A DNA stretch of 38,996 nt from Caryophanales bacterium (GTDB lineage: Bacteria; Bacillota; Bacilli; Paenibacillales; CANHCR01): positions 1 to 38,996 of the forward strand of contig CANHCR010000022.1 of the NCBI GenBank assembly GCA_947459205.1. The letters run 5' to 3'. This document shows, piece by piece, positions 1 to 7,433 of the stretch. Both the position numbers and the translations under genes were made by a program. Within the stretch, counting starts at the first letter, position 1, and every line of letters starts with the position of its first letter. The notes beneath the pieces are model-generated. The model worked only from the letters and a program-made list of their open reading frames with translations, made no database searches and was not told the origin of the DNA.

Positions 1-950
1 CCAATCAGTGAGGACATCAAGAAAAACAACACACTCTCAAATAATACAAAGTAATAAATCCATATATTTTTAAAGCCGAGTGCTTTTAAAAGTGCAATAA
101 ACCGCAAATTTTCATCAAGTGATATCGTTAATGAAATGTTCAGCACCCAGATACAAGCAACCATCAACAAAATCGCAATCGAGATGACAGCAATCAAACT
201 CATTTGGTGAAAGTTTTTTGCTGCTTTATATTCTTTCGTGTAGTTTCGATGTTGAAATTGTAAAGCGTCAAGTCGATCAACAACAGCTTGTATCTGATCA
301 AGTTGTGCGACATGAAGCGATACAATTTGATACTCATTCGCTTTCGTAGGTTGATACATAAATACATTTTGATACGTTGTCGGATCAAACATAAGTCCGG
401 AACGGTCTTGTATCACTCCGACCACTTCGACTTGAAACGTTGTTTGATCTGACTGCACTTCGGCCTTCATACCAATAACTGAATCCGAAGAAAATCCTAG
501 TTTTTTGACCAGCAGTTCAGAGAGCATGATTTCATTCTCATTCTTCATTTCTCTGCCGATGATTGTGTCTTTGAACAAAAAATCATATTCACGATGAATA
601 CTCGTGATTTGAAGCGGTCGCTCCATCATATTTTGATCACCAAGTGATGTTAACAGAAAATCGCCGTTTTTAGCGACTCTCATTTGCTTTACATGCGGCA
701 ATTTTGAAAGTCTTGTCAATTCGCTAGTAGAAAAAGGTTGATTATCTTTATAAACCTCCACATTGTGAAAGTAATCCGAGTCACGCAACTGATTCGTTTG
801 CAACTGAAAAATGTGAAAACCGACGCTAGCAATAAGTAAACAAAGTGCCACGCCAATTCCCATATTAAAAACGGTTAAAAAGTTTCTTACTTTTAACCTT
901 AGAAATTTACGACTATACATTTTCGTCACACTGATGAACGATTTCATCAT
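1..950 (-). CDS. ABC transporter permease, MacB/FtsX type (3' end outside window)
   Basis: The reading frame starts at an ATG pair just after the stop of the ATPase gene and stays open to base 1, so the C-terminus is missing. The visible part of about 316 residues has a basic N-terminus and a first membrane segment near residues 28-48 (FNMGIGVALCLLIASVGF). An extracytoplasmic domain of about 190 residues follows, then a membrane segment (MSLIAVISIAILLMVACIWVLN), a cytoplasmic loop (LRFIALLKALGFKN) and the start of a further membrane segment. This is the MacB-type periplasmic-core plus FtsX layout. The loop 'ALLKALGF' is the usual FtsX coupling helix that contacts the ATPase. With the ATPase it probably forms a lipoprotein- or peptide-handling transporter. 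The substrate is unknown. Confidence 0.85.
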   Translation of the reverse strand, partial: MMKSFISVTKMYSRKFLRLKVRNFLTVFNMGIGVALCLLIASVGFHIFQLQTNQLRDSDYFHNVEVYKDNQPFSTSELTRLSKLPHVKQMRVAKNGDFLLTSLGDQNMMERPLQITSIHREYDFLFKDTIIGREMKNENEIMLSELLVKKLGFSSDSVIGMKAEVQSDQTTFQVEVVGVIQDRSGLMFDPTTYQNVFMYQPTKANEYQIVSLHVAQLDQIQAVVDRLDALQFQHRNYTKEYKAAKNFHQMSLIAVISIAILLMVACIWVLNISLTISLDENLRFIALLKALGFKNIWIYYFVLFESVLFFLMSSLI

Positions 951-951
951 G

Positions 952-1644
952 CTATTGAACGATCCTTCCGTCAAGTAATCGAATCATACGATCACATTGC
1001 TTCGCCTGGTCCAAATTATGAGTTACGATGACCACTGTTTTATTCGCCTGTTTGAATTGCGAAAGCAAATCGATGATGAGACCTCCGTTTTTAGAATCTA
1101 AATTCCCGGTCGGTTCATCCGCAAAAACAATTTCCGGATCATTAACAATTGCTCTCGCAATCGCTACACGTTGACATTCTCCACCTGACATTTCTGACGG
1201 TCGATGATTCAATCGATGTTCTAGACCAACACTGACCAATGCAGACTTGGCTTTCAAGAACAACTCTGATTTCGTCATATTTCGATTCACATATAAAGGT
1301 AACTGCACATTCTCTATTGCAGAAAACATCGGATCTAAGAAGTAATTTTGAAACACAAAACCAACATTTTGATTTCGATGAGCGGATAATTGTGTGTCAT
1401 TCCACTTGTAAATATTCGTTCCTTTGTAAAGCAATTCGCCTGAAGTTGGTTTCAGCAGACCGCCGAGAATGCTAAGCAGGGTTGATTTGCCCGAACCAGA
1501 TTGTCCAACAATACTGATTAACTCTGCTTGATTGATATCAAATTGAATGTTGCTCAACGCCGGCACTTCTTCACTTTTCGGCGAATAGCGATACGTGATA
1601 TCCGCTACTCGCAACAGTACATCATCTTTTTGATAAGTAGTCAT
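952..1644 (-). CDS. ABC transporter ATP-binding protein, LolD/MacB type
   Basis: This 230-residue ATPase drives the adjacent FtsX-type permease. It has Walker A GQSGSGKS at about 47-54, the signature MSGGECQRVAIARA, Walker B IVFADEPTGNLDS and the H-loop IVTHN. The length is typical of LolD/MacB ATPases. GAGGTG lies six bases before the ATG at 1644. The gene overlaps the end of the upstream membrane-protein gene by 23 bp and is followed one base later by the permease start, so the three are translationally linked. It belongs to the transport cassette that begins at the promoter near 3180. Family assignment is firm; substrate is unknown. Confidence 0.93.
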   Translation of the reverse strand: MTTYQKDDVLLRVADITYRYSPKSEEVPALSNIQFDINQAELISIVGQSGSGKSTLLSILGGLLKPTSGELLYKGTNIYKWNDTQLSAHRNQNVGFVFQNYFLDPMFSAIENVQLPLYVNRNMTKSELFLKAKSALVSVGLEHRLNHRPSEMSGGECQRVAIARAIVNDPEIVFADEPTGNLDSKNGGLIIDLLSQFKQANKTVVIVTHNLDQAKQCDRMIRLLDGRIVQ

Positions 1645-2434
1645 TTAGCACCTCAGGAGCAATGGCTTTTTCGTAAACCGCTGACACCACCATCGTGGAG
1701 TAATAGACTTCATCCGCTTGATCTTCGAAACGATATTCGACAATCGGTCTAAATCGAACAATGTCATATTGTTTCGCTGTATTCGGAAATCGCACGACAA
1801 TTTCCTTTTTCGTCTTCGGTGCAACGACATACTCTTGCTTCGTTGGCACATCAGTGAATTGTTGATTCTCAAAATGAATATTTTCAATCTTTACTGCTCG
1901 GTCCGCTTTATTTTCAATGGTAAATTTATACTCATTACTTTTATCGAGGATATTCGAATAACCCCATACAAGTTCCGGAGGTTGCTCCTTCGTTTTCTTG
2001 TAATCCAGCACGATATTGCCCACTTCGAATTTTTTTACGGCGCCTGTTTGTCTGTTGATGAATTCAATGCTTTTCAGCGTCTTTCGTTGTTCTTGTTCGA
2101 ACGTAAAATTCGTATTCAAGCGATATAACTTGTACTGTTTTGCTGCTTCAACTTCGTTAAGTGTAAAACTTGAAACTTTTAATTTTTGCGACTGATCGCC
2201 CACTAGAAAAATATCCGAGACAGTAGCATCGATGAAGTCGACTTTCGCATTCTCAACTGCGTACAATTTAAACTCGTATGTCATTCCTTGCGTATCAGTG
2301 TGACCTATGTAAGAAACTTCTGGGCGAAAGAAAATCCCTTCCTGCCACTTTTCCTCTTCCACGAACAGTAACGCAATCGCTGCAGACAGCAATATTAGTA
2401 CCAATGCAGTCGAAATCACAATGATTTTTTTCAA
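1622..2434 (-). CDS. Membrane-anchored extracytoplasmic protein of an ABC cassette, unknown function
   Basis: I do not recognise a family. The start is the TTG at 2434, because AAGGAGG lies eight bases before it. An upstream in-frame TTG would place this ribosome site inside the gene. The 270-residue product begins KKIIVIST and has one N-terminal membrane segment at about 4-24 (VISTALVLILLSAAIALLF), with the rest predicted outside the cell. The soluble part is rich in beta-strand patterns and charged residues, with no cysteine cluster or obvious enzyme motif. It lies between a secreted protein gene and the ABC ATPase. It may be an accessory or adaptor subunit, or a protein protecting the cell from the secreted product. 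That role is inference. Confidence 0.75.
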   Translation of the reverse strand: MKKIIVISTALVLILLSAAIALLFVEEEKWQEGIFFRPEVSYIGHTDTQGMTYEFKLYAVENAKVDFIDATVSDIFLVGDQSQKLKVSSFTLNEVEAAKQYKLYRLNTNFTFEQEQRKTLKSIEFINRQTGAVKKFEVGNIVLDYKKTKEQPPELVWGYSNILDKSNEYKFTIENKADRAVKIENIHFENQQFTDVPTKQEYVVAPKTKKEIVVRFPNTAKQYDIVRFRPIVEYRFEDQADEVYYSTMVVSAVYEKAIAPEVLNDYLSKR

Positions 2435-2509
2435 CTGAATCTTCCTCCTTAAAAATAGAACCAAGCTCAACTAAACGTCGCCATTTAATTAAGCTTGGTT
2501 GTGATTTAC

Positions 2510-3136
2510 TTAGCGAATAGCAGTGTGTGAAAAATCGACCTTAGCACCACTAAACTCTCTAACATTATTGGTTGTCGGCGATAATTTTCTTGGTCCATCA
2601 TTCCAATATCCGAAACCATCCCAACCTCTTAAATACCATTGTTGCGGTGTGACGTATACATCATAGTTAGTCGTTCTACTAATTGAGTCGGAAACTCTAA
2701 CAATGACTCGTGTTCTTGGCGGAACCGGTACGGAAGCGCTTGTCGTCTCTGTTTTCTCTGTTAAGAATGCGTATCCTGCTTCTGCCGAAAAGACATTCAT
2801 GAAATCCGCAGAAATTTTAATATTTACATTATGTCCAGTCTTTTGAGAATAGGAATAACTGACTGTCGGTGAAAGTTTAGTGCTACGGTTACTAGAATCC
2901 AACACAGTCCGCCGATTGACCAATGTCGTGCGAGTTACTGTTTTGCCATACACCTCGTTTTTGTCGCGGAATTCACGGAGAAACGAATAATTATCATAGT
3001 AAACTTGAACAGCCATCCCCGCGTTCGTCTGCGGCTTTACGTTGGACTCATCGGTGACCAACAATAGCGCAAGCAGCGTTGCAAACAAAACAACCATTGC
3101 AAGTCCAATCATCTTTTTATTCTCTATTAACATCAT
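2510..3136 (-). CDS. Secreted or anchored protein with aerolysin/ETX-MTX2-like strand pattern
   Basis: The gene encodes 208 residues with an N-terminal hydrophobic segment at about 9-27 that could be a signal peptide or anchor. From about 85 to 165 the sequence is rich in Ser/Thr and alternates polar and apolar residues. It contains TEKTETTSASVPVPPRTRV, close in style to the 'tt.t...i.vPP.t.v.v' stretch that follows the insertion hairpin of ETX/MTX2 pore-forming proteins. It is shorter than those toxins and lacks an obvious receptor domain. GGAGG precedes the first ATG by five bases. It is the first gene of the cassette under the promoter at 3166-3194 and is followed by a membrane protein and an ABC transporter. 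A pore-forming role is only a resemblance-based suggestion. Confidence 0.6.
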   Translation of the reverse strand: MMLIENKKMIGLAMVVLFATLLALLLVTDESNVKPQTNAGMAVQVYYDNYSFLREFRDKNEVYGKTVTRTTLVNRRTVLDSSNRSTKLSPTVSYSYSQKTGHNVNIKISADFMNVFSAEAGYAFLTEKTETTSASVPVPPRTRVIVRVSDSISRTTNYDVYVTPQQWYLRGWDGFGYWNDGPRKLSPTTNNVREFSGAKVDFSHTAIR

Positions 3137-3165
3137 AAAATCCTCCCGTTTATTTGATTAATTTC

Positions 3166-3194
3166 ATCATAAAAATAAACGAGAATCGCGTCAA
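3166..3194 (-). promoter_or_regulatory. Sigma-A-type promoter of the secreted-protein/ABC cassette
   Basis: Read on the minus strand, TTGACG and TATGAT are separated by 17 bp, and the start codon at 3136 lies about 30 bases downstream. It separates this cassette from the chemotaxis operon, whose terminator lies just upstream. Confidence 0.7.
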
Positions 3195-3254
3195 ACGATT
3201 TTCCTTAAATTTCATGCGTTTACAAACAAGTTTCACATAGTTGTAACAAGTCAA

Positions 3255-3285
3255 CAAAAATCGACTTGGACCACATCCAAGCCGA
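3255..3285 (-). terminator. Rho-independent terminator of the chemotaxis operon
   Basis: On the minus strand a stem containing CTTGGA/TCCAAG plus an extra TCG/CGA is followed directly by TTTTT. It lies about 20 bases after the stop of the last cheX gene. Outer bases TCAACA and TGTTGA can also pair. Confidence 0.8.
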
Positions 3286-3303
3286 CTGTTGATTATCGTA
3301 ATA

Positions 3304-3768
3304 TTATAATTCGACAGCAAAACTAACTTCAATTTTTCCGAATGGCGTCCAATAGGTGACGCAGTAGGTGCTCATAAACGTCAAAATGATCATCACATTT
3401 TCACCTGCGATGACGGACGGTTGCGACGAATCGATGCGCGCATTTTCGCTCGACATGCGAAACAGTGCATTTTGCGAAATCATATTGAACAATTCTGCGA
3501 TGGCGCTGCGCCCAAGTTCATTCATCTCTGTTACGAGTATGCCGTTCATCAGCATTGAAGCCAGTTTTTTCGCCGTCTCATTCGAACATGAGTAAGCGAT
3601 ATTGCCATTCGCATCGCCAGTCAAGCCAACGATGGTCGTCACCTCATAATCCAAGGTAAGTTCGTCTTTGCGGACAATCGATTCACGCTTGATATCCGCG
3701 ACTCGGAACTGACCTAACACCGCTTCAACTGCAGCCAACACATGGCGCATACATTGTTCCAAGCGCAT
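3304..3768 (-). CDS. CheX-like chemotaxis phosphatase domain protein (third of three)
   Basis: This 154-residue protein has the CheC/CheX/FliY fold pattern. CheX proteins remove phosphate from CheY-P. The family's E-x-x-N active pair is visible as ELFN in NELGRSAIAELFNMISQNA (about 82-100), but the Gly of the usual ExxNxxxGxA motif is Ser, so activity is less certain than for its neighbours. The ATG at 3768 follows the TAA of the preceding cheX directly, with GGGGGTGG upstream, so translation is probably coupled. It is the last gene of the operon. A role as a targeting or scaffold variant is possible. Confidence 0.8.
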   Translation of the reverse strand: MRLEQCMRHVLAAVEAVLGQFRVADIKRESIVRKDELTLDYEVTTIVGLTGDANGNIAYSCSNETAKKLASMLMNGILVTEMNELGRSAIAELFNMISQNALFRMSSENARIDSSQPSVIAGENVMIILTFMSTYCVTYWTPFGKIEVSFAVEL

Positions 3769-4245
3769 TTAATCCACCCCCTTGAGGGTGAGATACATGC
3801 GGAAGAAGCCAATGTTCGTCTTGAACATGATGCCGACCGACTTCGCTTTGGTCGAAGCAAAGACAAGCTTATCACCGGTCAAAACATAAGGCGGAGCAAG
3901 GCGCAAGCCGATTCCCGTACTATTATTAATGACCGTGTTGGCACTACCGCCGATGGTGTTGTTCAATTCTGAAATCGACGCAAGCACCATCCGCTCACGA
4001 GTCGTCGAAAATTGCTCACCTAGCAACAGGTTGGCAATTTTGAGCGCCACTTCCGGCGGCAAATCAAGCACCACGCGCCCCGAGAAGATGCCTCCGGAAA
4101 AGGTCATAATCGATGCCACACCGTACGACATGATTTCCGACTTCTCCACCGGCGTTACGGAATGCGACAACACCTTCACACCGACCATCATTTGCAACAC
4201 TTCATTGACGCTATCTATGTAGGGCTGCATCAGCTCTTGATCCAC
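3769..4245 (-). CDS. CheX-like chemotaxis phosphatase (second of three)
   Basis: This 158-residue protein matches CheX, which dephosphorylates CheY-P to end the signal. The motif SELNNTIGGSANTVIN contains the E-x-x-N pair followed by the expected Gly and Ala. A second feature typical of CheX is the central strand and helix GRVVLDLPPEVALKIANLLLG. The start is GTG at 4245 with AGGAG nine bases upstream. It sits 20 bases after the cheY-like gene and abuts the next cheX. It keeps the best active-site motif of the three CheX paralogues and is the most likely working phosphatase. Confidence 0.85.
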   Translation of the reverse strand: MDQELMQPYIDSVNEVLQMMVGVKVLSHSVTPVEKSEIMSYGVASIMTFSGGIFSGRVVLDLPPEVALKIANLLLGEQFSTTRERMVLASISELNNTIGGSANTVINNSTGIGLRLAPPYVLTGDKLVFASTKAKSVGIMFKTNIGFFRMYLTLKGVD

Positions 4246-4265
4246 TACAATACACTCCTATCTGC

Positions 4266-4625
4266 TCAAACCAGTTTGGCGAGTGCGCTAATAATTTTAT
4301 AGTCATCGAACGGTTTTTTCAAAAACACGGTGACGCCAGCCTGATTCGCTTCCGTCATAATTTGCTCGTCGCCCATCGCAGTCAACATGATAATTTGCGC
4401 CGCAGGATCCGAGGCGCGAATCGTTTTGACAGCCTCAATCCCATCCATCAACGGCATCGTCACATCCATGAAGACGACATCCGGTTTCAGTTTGCCATAC
4501 AAATCGACACCCTCACGACCATTTTTCGCGTCGCCGCATACCTCGTGACCAGCCGCTTCCAACGTTTTCCGCAACAAATGATGTACAATCGGTGAATCAT
4601 CGACAATTAATACCCGTTTACTCAT
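4266..4625 (-). CDS. cheY: CheY-like single-domain response regulator
   Basis: A stand-alone receiver of 119 residues. It has the acidic pair D9-D10, phospho-acceptor D54 (VVFMDVTMP), the switch Thr in MLTAMG and the conserved Lys in FLKKPF. The start is the ATG at 4625, eight bases after TGGAGG. The in-frame ATG at 4637 overlaps this ribosome site and is rejected. It is flanked by CheX genes on both sides, as expected for a CheY partnered with dedicated phosphatases. Family members carry the signal from CheA to the flagellar switch. Whether this one binds the motor cannot be seen. Confidence 0.92.
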   Translation of the reverse strand: MSKRVLIVDDSPIVHHLLRKTLEAAGHEVCGDAKNGREGVDLYGKLKPDVVFMDVTMPLMDGIEAVKTIRASDPAAQIIMLTAMGDEQIMTEANQAGVTVFLKKPFDDYKIISALAKLV

Positions 4626-4652
4626 GGTGACCTCCATATAAATACGATACTA

Positions 4653-5138
4653 CTATAGCATATACAATGACATTTTGAGATGCAACCCATCGACGGTAAC
4701 AAAAGCATCAAACGTTTCCAAGCCATTTTTCAAAGAAAATCGCAGCGAACTTCCCTGTGCCGCAATCGGCGAGGTAAGTCCGTATGCTCGCTCGCTGTCG
4801 TTCAAACGGCTTTTCACTTCCCCGGCCACCATGTTTACCAGTTCGCAAACGCCGTCATTCAACTCCTGCTCGCTTAATTCATCCGGCATTTCACCCGTCA
4901 TATACGACAAAATCGTCATGATGGCAGGCCGTGTCGCAGAAATCGTCAACACCGACGGACGCACACGTGTCATCACCATGAAACCGGAAAATTCAATCTC
5001 ATTGAGCGGCCAATCCGCGGGTTGGACGAAGGCAATCTCCGCCTCTAGCCCCGACATCGTCTGCAATACGTTGCTCAGCGCTTGACCGAGCATCTGCCAT
5101 TCTTGTTCATTCGTGATGGAGTTTTTGTCTGAACTCAT
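4653..5138 (-). CDS. CheX-like chemotaxis phosphatase (first of three)
   Basis: This 161-residue protein is a divergent member of the CheX family. Its motif DGVCELVNMVAGEVKSRL carries the E-x-x-N pair and the downstream Gly. A long N-terminal helix precedes the domain, with a Trp at residue 14. GGAG lies seven bases before the ATG at 5138. The gene starts inside the preceding receiver gene, overlapping it by 32 bp, so translation of the pair is coupled. Like CheX elsewhere it should act on CheY-P, probably that of the overlapping gene. The partnership is inferred from the overlap. Confidence 0.8.
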   Translation of the reverse strand: MSSDKNSITNEQEWQMLGQALSNVLQTMSGLEAEIAFVQPADWPLNEIEFSGFMVMTRVRPSVLTISATRPAIMTILSYMTGEMPDELSEQELNDGVCELVNMVAGEVKSRLNDSERAYGLTSPIAAQGSSLRFSLKNGLETFDAFVTVDGLHLKMSLYML

Positions 5139-5514
5139 TTTGATCTCCTCGCCCTAAACATTCCAGGATTTTTTTCGACAATTCGTCAATTGTAAACGGT
5201 TTCATCATATAATGAGCCGCTCCAGCTTGCACCGCCTCAATAATCTGCGCCGGATGACGCTCCGTCGTAACCATCATCACTGGAATGTGGCGATAGCGTG
5301 CGTCGGCCTTCAATTTTTTAAGCAACTCAATGCCGTTCATCCCTGGCATATTCCAGTCCATCAAGACGACGTCGATATTGCCTTCGCACGCCGAAATCAT
5401 ATCGTACCCTTGCAGTCCGTTCTCCGCCTCCAACACTTCCATGTCGAGCGCCTCGCCGGTGCGCCGAATAATTTTGCGAACAATCGCCGAATCTTCTACC
5501 GTCAGCAAAATCAT
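5107..5514 (-). CDS. cheY: CheY-like single-domain response regulator
   Basis: A receiver protein of 135 residues with E7-D8 as acidic pair, phospho-acceptor D53 (VVLMDWNMPGMNG), switch Thr in MMVTTER and Lys in YMMKPF. A short extra tail (RGDQNEFRQKLHHE) extends past the domain and overlaps the next cheX gene. The ATG shares the ATGA of the cheR stop, and GGGGG lies upstream. 'MPGMNGIELL' is typical of CheY proteins in chemotaxis. Together with the second cheY in this operon it gives CheA two diffusible targets, besides the CheB receiver and CheA's own receiver. Confidence 0.92.
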   Translation of the reverse strand: MILLTVEDSAIVRKIIRRTGEALDMEVLEAENGLQGYDMISACEGNIDVVLMDWNMPGMNGIELLKKLKADARYRHIPVMMVTTERHPAQIIEAVQAGAAHYMMKPFTIDELSKKILECLGRGDQNEFRQKLHHE

Positions 5515-6368
5515 GCTCGTTCCCCCTTTTTCAAGTAGTATGAACCATGCGTTGTATCTTTCAACTCAAAATGGCGATCGATGAGCGTATTCAATTCCGA
5601 TGCGCCAATCAGCAGCACGCCTTCGTCCGTTAGGCAGCGACTCAATTTGTTGATGATATCGCGCTTCAAGTCGTCGGAGAAGTAGATCATCACATAGCGG
5701 CAAAAAACGAGTTGAAATTTGCCGAGCAAGATGAAACTGTCTTGCAAATTGAAGCGTTGAAAGCGCACAATCGAACGGATGCGCTCATCTACTTCCCAAG
5801 TCATGCCGTGGCGCTGAAAATACATCGATTTCTCGAGGTCCGGCAAACCGCGCATGATGCTGATCGAATCGTAGCGCCCGCGAACGGCGATGTCGAGCAC
5901 TGTCTGCGAGATATCGGTCGCAAAGATTTCGAATTGTTCCAGCGTGACATCGCGAATCATATGGTCGCGCAAATAGCGGTCAATCGTCATCGCAATGGAA
6001 TACGCTTCCTGCCCGGTAGACGAGGCGGCGCTCCAGATGCGAATCTTGCTCGTTCGTCCGCTGCGCAACGCTTCTACGTATTGTGGGAGAAACGTATGGC
6101 GCAACAACTGCCACGGCGCACGGTCACGAAACCAAGAAGTTTCATTCGTCGTCAGCGCATCGATGACGCGGTCACGAATCGTCAAATCGCGATTTTGCGA
6201 CAGCAAACTGTATAGTTCCTCGAATGACTTCAAACCGGAATCGATGAGCAATTTGGTAAGCCGCGACTCGATCAAATAGTTTTTGTCTTTGCTAATAAAA
6301 ATCCCGCATTGTTGCTGAATATATGTTTGAAAAAGTACGAATTGTGTCTCAGATAGATTGATTTGCAG
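5511..6368 (-). CDS. cheR: Chemotaxis protein methyltransferase CheR, apparent CTG start
   Basis: CheR transfers methyl groups from S-adenosylmethionine to receptor glutamates. The conserved blocks are visible: TNETSWFRD, IWSAASSTGQEAYSIAM (SAM loop, with SAAS where CheR often has CAAS), FCRYVMIYF and IGASE. A TTG at 6275 gives only 254 residues and removes the N-terminal helix that CheR uses to contact receptors. The frame continues upstream through FVLFQTYIQQQCGIF, which aligns with CheR N-termini. It meets a stop before any ATG, GTG or TTG. A CTG at 6368 lies eight bases after GGAGG and gives 285 residues, so I propose it as start. The gene then overlaps the end of cheB by 20 bp. Confidence 0.85.
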   Translation of the reverse strand: MQINLSETQFVLFQTYIQQQCGIFISKDKNYLIESRLTKLLIDSGLKSFEELYSLLSQNRDLTIRDRVIDALTTNETSWFRDRAPWQLLRHTFLPQYVEALRSGRTSKIRIWSAASSTGQEAYSIAMTIDRYLRDHMIRDVTLEQFEIFATDISQTVLDIAVRGRYDSISIMRGLPDLEKSMYFQRHGMTWEVDERIRSIVRFQRFNLQDSFILLGKFQLVFCRYVMIYFSDDLKRDIINKLSRCLTDEGVLLIGASELNTLIDRHFELKDTTHGSYYLKKGERA

Positions 6369-7428
6369 CGCGCTCGCCTCCTAACCTGACGAGTTCTTCG
6401 ATGCGTGCGGCGATTGCGGACAGCGGCAACACTTCATCCGCCAGACCGTTATCGATGATGCTGCGCGGCATGCCGAACACGACCGATGTCGCTTCATCCT
6501 GTGCGATGCAGTAACAGTCCGATTGTTTTTTTAGCAAGCGCACCCCGTCCGTTGCATCGGCGCCCATCCCAGTCAGCACGACCGCCAAAACGCGCAATCC
6601 TGGCGCTTCTTTAGCAATCGAGCGAAACAGTACATCCGCAGCCGGTTTGACACCATTTACGTACGCACTGTCTTCGTGCACAAACATATATTGATGCGCG
6701 GTTTTCTTCAGCGCCAGATGTATGCCACCCGGAGCAATGTAGCCGTGCTTGACATCCATCAGTTCTTCGTGATTCGCCTCTGTAATCAGTAGTGGGCTCC
6801 GATTATTGAGGGACTGCGCCAAAATCCGAGTAAACTCGCGCGGCATATGTTGCACAACGACCACTGGGATGTTAAGGTCAGCTGGTAAGGCAGTCATTAC
6901 TTTTTCGAGCGCAGCTGGACCACCTGTAGATGACGAAATGACCACCATGTCAAATCGCCGTCTTGTAGGTACTCGCTCGGTTTTTGTTCGAGTCGTATTT
7001 TGTTGAGCGTTTGCCGCCCGAACACTCGGCTTTACCCACTGCGAGAACAAGTTCGTCAATAAACCGCTAACACGCGCCGTATTCGTTTCAAAATTTTCAT
7101 CCAGCGGTTTCGCGAGAAAATCGACCGCGCCTTTTTGCAACGCGTCTACCGTCAGTCGTGCAGCAAGTTCCGAGGGTGCGGTGCTTACCATCACTACTTT
7201 GACGTCGGCGTCGATTTTTTTTAATTCAATCAACACATCAATGCCGTTCATGTCAGGCATATATACGTCAAGCAAGACTACGTCGAATGCTTGGTGGCGC
7301 ATCTGCTTAATCGCATCCGTTCCATTTGATACAACTGCTTCCACTTGTGCCAGTCCGGTCGTTGTTACGGCCATCTTCAATATTTTGCGATAAACTGCAG
7401 AGTCGTCGACGACCATAACACGAAGCAT
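6349..7428 (-). CDS. cheB: Chemotaxis response regulator protein-glutamate methylesterase CheB
   Basis: CheB removes receptor methyl groups when phosphorylated by CheA. The N-terminal receiver has D8-D9 and phospho-acceptor D54 (VVLLDVYMPDMNG). A linker rich in Arg and Thr leads to the methylesterase domain with its Ser-His-Asp triad in SSSTGGPAALEKV, VVVQHMPREFT and VVLTGMGADATDGV. I choose the ATG at 7428 because AAGGA lies nine bases upstream. The ATG at 7434, overlapping the mcp stop as TGATG, has only three bases after that site. The product is 359 residues, normal for CheB. It sits between the receptor gene and cheR, its opposing enzyme. Confidence 0.95.
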   Translation of the reverse strand: MLRVMVVDDSAVYRKILKMAVTTTGLAQVEAVVSNGTDAIKQMRHQAFDVVLLDVYMPDMNGIDVLIELKKIDADVKVVMVSTAPSELAARLTVDALQKGAVDFLAKPLDENFETNTARVSGLLTNLFSQWVKPSVRAANAQQNTTRTKTERVPTRRRFDMVVISSSTGGPAALEKVMTALPADLNIPVVVVQHMPREFTRILAQSLNNRSPLLITEANHEELMDVKHGYIAPGGIHLALKKTAHQYMFVHEDSAYVNGVKPAADVLFRSIAKEAPGLRVLAVVLTGMGADATDGVRLLKKQSDCYCIAQDEATSVVFGMPRSIIDNGLADEVLPLSAIAARIEELVRLGGERAANQSI

Positions 7429-7433
7429 ATACA

